DNA of 9,809 nucleotides from JBCBJZ01 sp038522635 (GCA_038522635.1 JBCBJZ010000137.1:1-9809); one strand, 5' to 3'; shown: positions 1 through 7,061, counted from the first letter of the stretch. Notes: generated by a model not told the origin, from the letters alone. A program made the numbers and translations.

Positions 1-60
1 GATCATCTTTGGGCGATTTCGGGCTCACCTATGGTGATCCCGATCAATCGCCCGATGATC
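1..60. repeat. Long imperfect hairpin (palindromic intergenic element) at the left edge
   Basis: The 60 bases fold back on themselves almost completely. GATCATC (1-7) pairs with GATGATC (54-60), GGGCGATT (11-18) with AATCGCCC (46-53), CGGG (20-23) with CCCG (39-42), and TCACC (25-29) with GGTGA (33-37), leaving a TAT loop. Irregularities are a TTT bulge (8-10), a T opposite ATC (19 against 43-45) and one C/T mismatch (24/38). It lies 47 bp beyond the stop of the minus-strand phosphatidyltransferase gene, so it could act as its 3' hairpin, but no U-tract follows. The outer arm plus TTT bulge resembles the hairpin at 6200-6242. The element may continue past the window edge. Confidence 0.6.
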
Positions 61-82
61 TAGGAACCGGCGCAGGCGCGTT

Positions 83-96
83 ATCGCCCGATGATC
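83..96 (+). repeat. Direct copy of the hairpin's right arm
   Basis: The 14 bases ATCGCCCGATGATC at 83-96 are identical to 47-60, the right arm of the hairpin at 1-60. This copy could pair with the left arm (1-17) instead, giving an alternative fold. It lies 11 bp beyond the stop codon of the phosphatidyltransferase gene. Confidence 0.55.
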
Positions 97-107
97 CAGC
101 CCTACCG

Positions 108-725
108 TTAGCGGCTTTGCGCGGGCCCGGCCATATGGGCAAGAAAACTGCGCACATAAGTTGCAAGCGAGAGCACCGTCAGCGCGCCGACCACCCAGAT
201 CAGCCCGTCGCGCAGACTTGCCGCGTTGAGAGCAAAGCCTTCGTCGGCCAGCACCAGCGCGGCCAGAATGATTTGCGCCACGGTGTTGAGCTTGCTGATG
301 GTGTGGGGCTGGATCCGTATCGGATGGTCGAGCATGCGGGCGAGCAACACCCCCATCACAATCAGGATGTCACGCGAGACGATCGCGATGACCAGCCAAC
401 TTGGCACATGGCCTGCGGTGCCCAGCGCGATGAACACGCTCACCAACAACAGTTTGTCGGCGAGCGGGTCCAGGTAAGCGCCCAGTTCCGTCTCCCAACG
501 GAAGCGCTTGGCAAGAAAACCGTCGACCGCATCGGAAACGCCGGCGATCAGGAACATGATGAAGGCGGCCTCCATCATGCCGTTCACCAGCATCCAGAAG
601 ATCACCGGCACCAGGATGACCCGGCCAAGCGTTATGAGGTTGGGGATGTTCACGGGGCGTGCTGCCGACTGAGATGGCTGGAACGTGGAAGGCTGGGCGT
701 CGCCGTGGCGCGCCACCCGCCGCAA
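108..725 (-). CDS. CDP-alcohol phosphatidyltransferase (PgsA / CMP-forming cardiolipin synthase type)
   Basis: This is an integral inner-membrane enzyme of about 205 residues that moves a phosphatidyl group from CDP-diacylglycerol to an alcohol, releasing CMP. The family motif is plain: D65, D68-G69, G82, D86 and D90 (DAVDG...GAYLDPLAD), with the usual AR replaced by AK (72-73). About six hydrophobic segments lie between residues 34 and 195. The PNLITLGR box at 28-35 is typical of PgsA and its relatives. However, the SRD at 117-119 and SKLNTVAQ at 144-151 look, from memory, more like mitochondrial-type cardiolipin synthase than PgsA, which usually has GKxKT. The acceptor (glycerol-3-phosphate or phosphatidylglycerol) is therefore open. 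The start used is a TTG preceded by GGAAG five bases upstream. A GTG at 651-653 (VNIPNL) is the alternative and would remove a 25-residue hydrophilic lead. Family confidence is high, exact substrate low. Confidence 0.88.
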   Translation of the reverse strand: MRRVARHGDAQPSTFQPSQSAARPVNIPNLITLGRVILVPVIFWMLVNGMMEAAFIMFLIAGVSDAVDGFLAKRFRWETELGAYLDPLADKLLLVSVFIALGTAGHVPSWLVIAIVSRDILIVMGVLLARMLDHPIRIQPHTISKLNTVAQIILAALVLADEGFALNAASLRDGLIWVVGALTVLSLATYVRSFLAHMAGPAQSR

Positions 726-782
726 CAGCGCTTCCAGGTTGGTGGATCACCTCTTTACGCTAAAGTCGGATCGCGGTCTGCG

Positions 783-848
783 TTGAAGCAGAACCGACAT
801 CTGAGCCTCTGTTTTGTCGTTCGTCTGATCGTTCAGGCGGTGCCACCT
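783..848. repeat. Dispersed intergenic element, copy A
   Basis: This stretch aligns without gaps to 6164-6229. The first 44 bases match at 38 positions, with all six differences transitions. The remaining 22 bases match at 12 positions, including TCAGG and CCACCT in register. It lies between the stop of the ClpP-like gene (924) and the start of the phosphatidyltransferase gene (725). A remnant of the first hairpin persists: GGTCTGC (775-781) pairs with GCAGAACC (788-795) with one bulged base. The second hairpin of copy B is not conserved here, so this copy looks decayed. The rest of the 198-bp gap shows no gene. Confidence 0.7.
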
Positions 849-923
849 TCATCGCGGGCTCAACGTGTCTCGAGCACGTGGAACCCCAGCGCTGCGGTCC
901 ATCACGTGCAGCGTTGCGATCCG

Positions 924-2684
924 TCAGTTGATGCGGCCGAAATAGAGCCGTCCGCTGCGCACTCCGTAGCGGGCCCGCAGCGTGTGATAGCAGCCCCGCA
1001 CGAAGGTGGCGCCGCGCCCCAGCAACAAAAGGCTGCCGCTGCCAATGCGGAACGTCCCGCGCACCTGGTAGGGTGCGGGGCGGCAACCGCGTCGAAAGAT
1101 CCGCGCTGTCCCCGTAACGTTGCCCGACGCATCAAGCGTGCCGTTGAAAAGGAGCGTGCCACGCCGTGCGCCTTGCCGCCGCATACCGCGCCGTGGGCGT
1201 GCGTACCGGATGATAAGGCTGTTACCCGATAACGTGATGCGCACGGTTGAGCCGTTGTGATCCCAAAGCCCGCCGCGCAGCGTTCGCGGCGGCGGCGTTG
1301 GCGTTGGAGGCGGCGACGGAGGCACCACGCGCGCGGTGCGCCCGGGCGGCCGCCGTCTGCGCGTGTCGAGATCATCACCTGAAACGTCAGCGCCCGGACG
1401 CACAACGCTCGAAGGGTTTGCACGTGTGGGACGCCGAGCCGCCGGCGCCTCAGATGGCCGCGTCGTCGAAGGCACATAAACGGGCGTGACCGCGACCGTC
1501 GGCTTCGGCGACCACGCGGCTAACGCCTTCGGCAAGACCGCGGGACGTTCAGCAACCGGCTGCCCCCTTAACCGCAGGCTAGCCAAAGTGGTGTTGGCCC
1601 GCATCATCGCCCACGCCGGCGCAGGCCGTGATGCGGTGGCTGCCTTGCCAAGCGTGTAGCTGAACGCGTTGTCCTTGAAGGTGACCGTGCACGCCAGGGC
1701 CCGTCTGCCGTCACCTGGGAACGTGAACCGATGCGTACCCCCGCCGTTCTTCGACACTTTTGCGCCCGCCATCACCGGCGCGCGCTCAAGCGTTGCTGCC
1801 GCGGACGGGCCGGCCTCGCGCCAGCGGTGCATGTTGCGGCATAGCCGTAGCGTCGACGGCGCCTCGAGGATGACGCGGCCGCCGACACCCTCCAACTGGA
1901 TCTGCCAGCGCCCGGCTTGATCAAGCGTATCCACGTAAAGCAGCGTATCGCGCTTGGCGGCCAGCAGGGCGCGCGACAGGCTGCGCGGCCAGGGAAGCGT
2001 AGACTGAAGCTGCTGGAAGGCGCCAAGCGCGGCGAAGGCTGCCTGCGTGTTGATGCGTTCCCCCTCGCCGAGCGTCGAAAATTTGCCCGGCATGAAGGGC
2101 GCATGAAACCCCAGAAGGCCACCGGTGTGCAGGCGCCTATCGGGCAAGCGTGTGCCATCGGGCAGCGTTTTGGAGCCCGCCATAAAGATGAGAGCGCACG
2201 CCCCCAGGCAGCGTTTGCCGGCCGGAACAAGTGTTGCCGCGCCGCGGCGCCAGACGACTTGCGCAGCGCGCACGGCTTCTTCCACGTCGCCGCCATCGCT
2301 TTCCAGCCGCACGAAGATCACCGGCACTCTGACCGGCTTTGCGCGCACGCTGGTAAGGCTGGACGATGCCGCCGCGGGCGACGTGGCGGTGAACGTGCCC
2401 TTGGTTTCGAACGGATCAGCGCTGTCATCGGGCTTCGCGGTGGGCTTGGGCAGGGTCGGCCACGCGACCTTCAAGCGCGCAGCGTCTCCACGCTTGATGC
2501 GACCTGACATCACGATGACAGGGTCGCCGGTCTTGCTGCGTTCAACCGTGATGTCGGCCGCGCTTGCCGCAGCACTGAAGCCCGCAACCGTTGACGCCGC
2601 GAGTGCGACCCCCAGGACGTTGGTGAGCGTAGCGATCATCCCAGGGGCGCGACGTGCACCTGCCTGCGCTGTCCACGTTCCCAT
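924..2684 (-). CDS. Secreted ClpP-fold-like (COG3904-type) protein with Pro-rich linker and C-terminal Cys domain
   Basis: The protein is predicted to be exported and about 586 residues long. An RR-containing N-region and hydrophobic stretch (about residues 11-40) end in SAAASA, suggesting cleavage near residue 42. Residues 44-200 resemble the periplasmic ClpP/crotonase-fold family: an ISG-like opening (VIVMSGRIKRGD), LESDGGDVEEAVRAA (127-141), CLGACALIFMAG (159-170) and LGFHAP (191-196). In this family the second block normally reads SAC, with Ser as nucleophile; here Gly161 occupies that place, so peptidase activity is doubtful. C159 and C163 may form a disulfide. A Pro/Arg/Thr-rich linker leads to a domain at about 469-586 beginning WDHNGS, with a GTLLFNG block and two Cys. 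The start chosen is the ATG at 2682-2684, which has GGAG seven bases upstream; in-frame ATGs at 2748-2750, 2724-2726 and 2709-2711 lack a good RBS. The function is unknown. Confidence 0.8.
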   Translation of the reverse strand: MGTWTAQAGARRAPGMIATLTNVLGVALAASTVAGFSAAASAADITVERSKTGDPVIVMSGRIKRGDAARLKVAWPTLPKPTAKPDDSADPFETKGTFTATSPAAASSSLTSVRAKPVRVPVIFVRLESDGGDVEEAVRAAQVVWRRGAATLVPAGKRCLGACALIFMAGSKTLPDGTRLPDRRLHTGGLLGFHAPFMPGKFSTLGEGERINTQAAFAALGAFQQLQSTLPWPRSLSRALLAAKRDTLLYVDTLDQAGRWQIQLEGVGGRVILEAPSTLRLCRNMHRWREAGPSAAATLERAPVMAGAKVSKNGGGTHRFTFPGDGRRALACTVTFKDNAFSYTLGKAATASRPAPAWAMMRANTTLASLRLRGQPVAERPAVLPKALAAWSPKPTVAVTPVYVPSTTRPSEAPAARRPTRANPSSVVRPGADVSGDDLDTRRRRPPGRTARVVPPSPPPTPTPPPRTLRGGLWDHNGSTVRITLSGNSLIIRYARPRRGMRRQGARRGTLLFNGTLDASGNVTGTARIFRRGCRPAPYQVRGTFRIGSGSLLLLGRGATFVRGCYHTLRARYGVRSGRLYFGRIN

Positions 2685-2704
2685 TGGAGCGCTCCACCCC
2701 TGAT

Positions 2705-2750
2705 CTCGCATCTGTTGAGCTCGCATCCTGGTGAGCTCATGTTCTCGCAT
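2705..2750 (-). repeat. Three spaced copies of ATGCGAG upstream of the ClpP-like gene
   Basis: On the minus strand ATGCGAG occurs at 2750-2744, 2726-2720 and 2711-2705, spaced 24 and 15 bases apart. All three ATGs are in frame with each other and with the downstream gene. They could be alternative starts, encoding a repeated Met-Arg, but none has a convincing Shine-Dalgarno sequence. They could also be a short duplicated leader element. The rest of the 173-bp gap up to 2857 shows no gene. Confidence 0.4.
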
Positions 2751-2857
2751 CTTTGGGATGACAAAGTATCATAACGCACCCAAGGCGTCAGCGCCGCCCC
2801 GCGCACCATCCCCGACACCTTATGTGATCGGCTGCGAAACCCGTCAGGCGCCGATCC

Positions 2858-4678
2858 TCACATCACCCCATGGCCGCGCTTGATGATGCTGCGCATGGTC
2901 GGCGCCGTGACGTCATCGGAAATGTGGATGTTCCAAAGCTCCGCTTGATCCTGAGCCTCGAAGGCCGCGAACCGTTCGGCAATGTCGCTCACATCCTTGA
3001 TCACCGCGCCGCGCAAACCGAAACCGCGTGCAACCGCATCAAGCGGCGGCCGGCCGAAGACCGCCCCGCTGTCATCAAGACCTTCAGCCCGCAGTTTGTG
3101 GATCTCCGACCCGTATGCGCCGTCATTGAGACAACACAGCAGAACGCGAAGCCCCTGGCGCTTCAGCGTCTCCAACTCTTGGATGTGCATCAGCAAACCG
3201 CCGTCGCCCTCGATCAGCACGATCCGACCCTGCGCGCCCTGGCGACGGGCAGCGGCGACGCCAAGCGCATACGACAGCCCGTTGCCGATGGCGCCGAATT
3301 CGCGGATCGTCACGAACCGATCCCCCGGCCGTCCCCGCATCTGACTGTTGAAGTACGCCTGATGGCCGGACCCGGAGATGATGTCCCAGTCTTTCGGGAT
3401 GACGTGATCGAGCGCCTGGATCACCGCACGCGGATCGACGACACCGGCGGGGATATCGAAAGTGGCACTGTCGGCAACCTGCTGCGCGATACGCCTAGCG
3501 AGCGCCGGCGTCCGCAGGCTCGAGGCTGCCCCTCCCTGCGCACCGTAGCGCGCGTTGAACGCGGCGAGCGCCTGTTTCGATGCCGCTTGCGCATCGGCTG
3601 TGATGTAGAGGTCGGCTGCGCGCATGCCATCACGCAGTCCTGACGGCGCCTCGTCGATCTGGATAATGTGCGCGTTGGGAAACAGCTTGCCGCCATCGAC
3701 CGTGTAATAGGACAGTCCCGCACCGATCGCGACGACCAGGTCGGCCTCCGCCATGATCTCGCGCGTCAGCTCCGCGCTGTAACCACCCATCACGCCAAGG
3801 CCGTAGGGATGGTGATCGAAGAGCCCGCGCACCGGCAGCGTGTTAGCAAGCAAAGCACCGACCCGATCAGCCAACGCGACGACATCCGTCTGCGCCTGCG
3901 CGCGCAAAACCCCGCGGCCACCCAAGATCACAGGGCACTTCGCCTGGGCGAGCCTTTCGACCAAGACCGCGATGCGTTCAGGGTCGGCATGCGGGCGCCC
4001 GCCGTCGGGATAGAGGCGTTCTGAAGGGACGTAGGGCTCAGCCGTATCCACCGCCTGCTTTTGCATATCGTAGGGTATGGCGAGCACCACAGGCGTGCGC
4101 TGCGTGCGCGCGATATGAAACGCCTCGCGCACCCGGTCGAACACGCGCGACATCGCATGGGCCTGAATGTAAGGCGCGCCGCACGCGGTGATGAACGGCG
4201 CTTGCTCGATCGCCTGGTTGTAAAAGCGCGCGTTAATCGGCGTCTCACCAGCAAAGATCACCACCGGAATGCGCGCGCGTACAGCGGCGGGAAGCGCGGT
4301 GGTGATCTGCGTCAGGCCTGGCCCACAGGTCACCGAAGCGAGTGCGATCCCGCCCGTTGCCACGTGGTAAGCGGTGGCCGCCGCGACCGCGCAGTGTTCA
4401 TGGCGCACCGCGATCGACTGGGTCTCAGCGAGGCCGTCAAACGCCGTCGAAAAGTGCATGTTGCCGTCGCCCATCAGCACGAACTGCGTGGTGACGCCCT
4501 CAGCGATCACGGCGCGGGCAAGCGCTTCGTAGAGAGGTGCGGTCTTGGAAGCGGACGGGGAGGCGGTGTTCGAGGCGGAAGCTGCGGCGGACGGGTCAGC
4601 CTGGGTCATCGGTGCGGGGTCCTGCGCGACGTTGCTAGATAGGGCGGGCGCTACAGCGGCACTGCTGGAAGCACGCAT
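2858..4678 (-). CDS. Thiamine-diphosphate-dependent enzyme, acetolactate synthase / benzoylformate decarboxylase superfamily
   Basis: At 606 residues it has the three-domain layout of this superfamily. The N-terminal pyrimidine-binding domain (about 47-210) carries the cofactor-activating Glu94 in RHEH and the CGPGLTQ turn (118-124). The central domain (about 233-370) contains VILGGRG and VVAIGAGLSYY. The C-terminal pyrophosphate-binding domain (about 430-580) has the metal-binding motif starting EGDGG (490-494) and ending LND (517-519), the spacing expected for GDG-X(25-30)-N. These enzymes decarboxylate 2-oxo acids or join/split C-C bonds. The product cannot be named: this could be an acetolactate synthase-like carboligase, a decarboxylase or a lyase. 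Residues 1-46 are Ala/Ser/Pro-rich low complexity; Met24 (4607-4609) is an alternative start. The first ATG is preceded by AAGGGGAA. It follows the P450 gene by 78 bp with a palindrome between them. Confidence 0.85.
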   Translation of the reverse strand: MRASSSAAVAPALSSNVAQDPAPMTQADPSAAASASNTASPSASKTAPLYEALARAVIAEGVTTQFVLMGDGNMHFSTAFDGLAETQSIAVRHEHCAVAAATAYHVATGGIALASVTCGPGLTQITTALPAAVRARIPVVIFAGETPINARFYNQAIEQAPFITACGAPYIQAHAMSRVFDRVREAFHIARTQRTPVVLAIPYDMQKQAVDTAEPYVPSERLYPDGGRPHADPERIAVLVERLAQAKCPVILGGRGVLRAQAQTDVVALADRVGALLANTLPVRGLFDHHPYGLGVMGGYSAELTREIMAEADLVVAIGAGLSYYTVDGGKLFPNAHIIQIDEAPSGLRDGMRAADLYITADAQAASKQALAAFNARYGAQGGAASSLRTPALARRIAQQVADSATFDIPAGVVDPRAVIQALDHVIPKDWDIISGSGHQAYFNSQMRGRPGDRFVTIREFGAIGNGLSYALGVAAARRQGAQGRIVLIEGDGGLLMHIQELETLKRQGLRVLLCCLNDGAYGSEIHKLRAEGLDDSGAVFGRPPLDAVARGFGLRGAVIKDVSDIAERFAAFEAQDQAELWNIHISDDVTAPTMRSIIKRGHGVM

Positions 4679-4716
4679 TTCCCCTTACCCTACGCGCACG
4701 CGCCGGCTTCGCCAAG

Positions 4717-4738
4717 ATTGTATACGTACGTATGCAAT
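4717..4738. promoter_or_regulatory. 22-bp near-perfect palindrome, probable repressor operator of the ThDP enzyme gene
   Basis: The site reads ATTG-T-ATACGTACGTAT-G-CAAT. The central 12 bases are a perfect palindrome and only one symmetric pair is broken. It lies 39 bp upstream of the ThDP enzyme start and 18 bp beyond the P450 stop. On the minus strand it includes TACAAT, a good -10 hexamer, so a bound dimer would block transcription of the ThDP gene. The form would suit a GntR- or TetR-type regulator, but none is encoded in the window. The -35 match is poor. Confidence 0.55.
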
Positions 4739-4756
4739 ATCCGCGGTCGGATGCCG

Positions 4757-6118
4757 CTAATTCAGCTCATGGATGCGGAACGGCAGTCCGCCCTTCGGCG
4801 TCAGCGTCACGGTGGCATTGATGCCAGGCGGCTCGACACCGACGTATTCGGGCTGGAACCGCCGCAGCAGGATCGACAGCGCCAGCGCGTTCTCCACCTG
4901 GCTCATGGCACCGCCAATGCACGAGCGCCGACCGCCGCCGAATGGCAGGTAGGAGAATTTCACGCGCTTCTTCGCCGCATCACCCATCCAACGCTCCGGT
5001 TGGAAGGTCTCCGGCTCGTCCCAATAGGCTTTGGAATGATGCGCGCCGTACGCGAACATCACGATCCGGTCGCCAACCTTGATCTCTTTGCCGTCGATCT
5101 CATCGGCTTGCGAAGCGGTACGGATCAGCCCCCAGATGGGCGGGTAAAGCCGCATGGTCTCCTGGATGACCGCGCGCGTGTAGGCGAGCGCTGAATAATC
5201 CTTCGCCGTTGGAACACGATCCCCATAAACCTCTTCGCCCTCGCGGCGGATGCGTGCTGCCGTCTCAGGATGGCGCGACGCAAGGTACAGCGCCCAGGCG
5301 AGCGTCAACGCCGTCGTCTCCGTCCCCGCCCAAAGGTACTGCTTGAGTTCATCGATCGCCTGCTGCTCGTCGAACTCGGGGAAGTCGGAATCATCGACAG
5401 CCGCGCGGATCATCGACAGCAAGGTTGCCTCACGCGCCTCGCGCGGATCACTCGCCATCACCGCCGGCGGCACCCCGCCCCACACGTCCATCGCCTTGGC
5501 CGCGTCCTCGTCGGACATCTGGAACGCTTCACCGGTCTGCCGACGTTGCCGGATCGACTTATGATTGAGCACGTCCGTGTAGGTCTTCACGCATTTAAAG
5601 ATCACGTGCGGGTTGAACGGCATATCGCGGTCGAACAACGCCTTGCAGATCATGTCGGCGGCCAGCGTCCAGGTCTGCTCGACCATCTCGACGGTTTCGC
5701 CGGTTTTAGCGAGTTCGCCCCAATGCGCCATCTTGGTGTCGATGGCGGCGAGGAAGTAGGGAATGTACTGCGCAAAGAGATCGGGATGGAACGCGGGCTG
5801 CTGCGGTGCCCGGATCTTCTGCCACAGCACGCCATCGACGGTGATCATCGACTTACCGAAGATCGGCTTCAGGCCGTCGAAGTATTTCGCGTAGCGATCT
5901 GTGTGAGTCACCAGCACATGCTTGAAGTGCTCAGGCTTCGTCAGGAACACCACCCGCTGGCTCGCCATCGTGAGCGGGATCACGCTGCCGTAGCGCTCAG
6001 CCATTTGCATCAACATGGTCATCGGGTTGTCGCCGCTGCTCTTGGTAAGCGGGCTGAGCTTGAACCAGATGGAGGATTCATCGCCGAGCTGGTGCAGCGT
6101 TTCAGATGTCGTGCTCAT
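4757..6118 (-). CDS. Cytochrome P450 monooxygenase
   Basis: This is a complete 453-residue haem monooxygenase with all family landmarks. They are: the C-helix WxxxR (W99, R103); the I-helix oxygen-activation motif AGTETT (264-269); the ExxR of the K-helix (E320-R323); the PERW meander (374-377); and the haem ligand loop FGGGRRSCIGG (393-403) with axial Cys400. No signal peptide, membrane anchor or fused reductase is present, so it should be soluble and depend on separate ferredoxin/reductase partners, none of which is nearby. The pattern (QPAFH after the C-helix, RLYPP after ExxR) resembles bacterial relatives of the CYP4/CYP102-like group, which often hydroxylate fatty acids or terpenoids, but the substrate is unknown. 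The ATG start has no clear Shine-Dalgarno sequence. The ThDP enzyme gene follows 78 bp downstream. Confidence 0.95.
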   Translation of the reverse strand: MSTTSETLHQLGDESSIWFKLSPLTKSSGDNPMTMLMQMAERYGSVIPLTMASQRVVFLTKPEHFKHVLVTHTDRYAKYFDGLKPIFGKSMITVDGVLWQKIRAPQQPAFHPDLFAQYIPYFLAAIDTKMAHWGELAKTGETVEMVEQTWTLAADMICKALFDRDMPFNPHVIFKCVKTYTDVLNHKSIRQRRQTGEAFQMSDEDAAKAMDVWGGVPPAVMASDPREAREATLLSMIRAAVDDSDFPEFDEQQAIDELKQYLWAGTETTALTLAWALYLASRHPETAARIRREGEEVYGDRVPTAKDYSALAYTRAVIQETMRLYPPIWGLIRTASQADEIDGKEIKVGDRIVMFAYGAHHSKAYWDEPETFQPERWMGDAAKKRVKFSYLPFGGGRRSCIGGAMSQVENALALSILLRRFQPEYVGVEPPGINATVTLTPKGGLPFRIHELN

Positions 6119-6141
6119 GGGTGAAGCGCTTTCGTTGGGGT

Positions 6142-6242
6142 CTTAGAGCCGGTTCGCTTCAGCTTGAAGCGGAACCGACATCTAAGCTTTTGTTTTGCCG
6201 TTCATCTTTCGCCTCAGGTGAGTCCACCTGAGGCGGATGAAC
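6142..6242. repeat. Dispersed intergenic element, copy B: two consecutive long hairpins
   Basis: Hairpin 1 (6142-6186) pairs CTTAGA with TCTAAG, CGGTTC with GAACCG and GCTTCA with TGAAGC around a GCT loop, with small bulges. Hairpin 2 (6200-6242) pairs GTTCATC with GATGAAC and CGCCTCAGGTG (6210-6220) with CACCTGAGGCG (6225-6235) around AGTC, with a TTT bulge on one arm. The segment 6164-6229 is related to copy A at 783-848. Hairpin 2 ends two bases from the stop codon of the ZrgA-like gene, so it may double as its 3' end or terminator. No long U-run follows on the minus strand. Confidence 0.75.
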
Positions 6243-6243
6243 T

Positions 6244-6897
6244 CTAGATCAGGCCGCCCAGTGATACCGTCGGGGCTTTCGGGCCGACATCGTAAGCCTT
6301 GCTGCCGCGCGGCCCGATGACATTGACCTTCAGCGCTTCAGCCCGCTTGAACGACTTGAAGTACGGGAAGGCAATCGTGTTGATGGCGCCCGGCGACTTG
6401 CACTTCATCGTGTATTCGGCGTGGAACTCAGCGTGGACGGCTTCGGCTTCTTCCGCCTTTTTGCCGTGTCCATGATCGTGGTCGTGATCATGGGCCTTCT
6501 TCTTCTTTTTCTTCGCGTGCTTATGGCCATGACCGTGATCATCGTGGTCATCACCACCTTCGCGCTCCACGTCGACGTCCACGCTCGTCAGCGTGCACCC
6601 AGCCGATGCGGGCAGCACGAAGATATCCTTGCCGCCCTTCAATTTGGCCATGGCTTGCGCGATCGCAGCCTTTTGCGCCTTGGTGCGCGCCTCGTGCTCG
6701 AAGCCAACGATGTCGTGGGCAGGCGCCTTCAGCTCGACCGACACTTTGGTGCCGTCGATCGCCAGGTTGAACGCGCCGCGGCCGTGCTCATGCGCCTTCA
6801 GGTCGGTGCGGCCTTCGCCGGCGACAGCAGGCATGGCGCTGACGGCAGCGCACATGGCTGCGGTGGCGAAAAGGGCTGTGAAAGTCCGGTTCGTCAT
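6244..6897 (-). CDS. zrgA: ZrgA-family (DUF2796) periplasmic zinc-binding protein
   Basis: A 217-residue exported protein. The signal peptide is clear (MTNR, then a hydrophobic stretch to AVA near residue 26). The mature part begins with the family's His motif HEHG (36-39), followed by VGFEHEARTKAQ (64-75) and two conserved Cys (101, 166) that may form a disulfide. A loop at 117-145 is rich in His and Asp on either side of a run of six Lys, a likely zinc-binding loop. Members of DUF2796/ZrgA help zinc uptake in the periplasm. The ATG at 6895-6897 is chosen because GAGGA lies eight bases upstream; a TTG at 6922-6924 would add nine residues without an RBS. A Zur-box-like palindrome lies about 165 bp upstream. 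No ZnuABC genes are in the window. Confidence 0.88.
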   Translation of the reverse strand: MTNRTFTALFATAAMCAAVSAMPAVAGEGRTDLKAHEHGRGAFNLAIDGTKVSVELKAPAHDIVGFEHEARTKAQKAAIAQAMAKLKGGKDIFVLPASAGCTLTSVDVDVEREGGDDHDDHGHGHKHAKKKKKKAHDHDHDHGHGKKAEEAEAVHAEFHAEYTMKCKSPGAINTIAFPYFKSFKRAEALKVNVIGPRGSKAYDVGPKAPTVSLGGLI

Positions 6898-7061
6898 GAT
6901 GGGGATCCTCGGATTGGTGGCCAAGCCGCAAAGTTGAGCCGAGCCAAGGGCGTCCGCTTAAGCGGCGCTTCTTAAATGGGAAAGGGCAATGGACGCGCTG
7001 CCGCTGCTGCCGAGCTCAACCTGACAGTCGAGCGCGGCGAAAGGTGGGCCTTACCGCGCAA

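Noticed and set aside
9..1232. Long open frame on the plus strand
   Set aside because: It runs antisense through the phosphatidyltransferase and ClpP-like genes, has a His/Arg/Gln-rich composition without any domain, and reflects GC-rich shadowing.
2870..3643. Plus-strand open frame of 257 codons within the ThDP enzyme gene
   Set aside because: It is antisense to a well-supported enzyme, and its translation shows no recognisable motif.
4607..4609. Internal Met24 as the true start of the ThDP enzyme
   Set aside because: Possible, but the first ATG has a closer purine-rich AAGGGGAA upstream; kept only as an alternative.
5270..6124. Plus-strand open frame of 284 codons opposite the P450
   Set aside because: The P450 on the other strand carries every family motif; the opposite frame is Arg/His-rich shadow.
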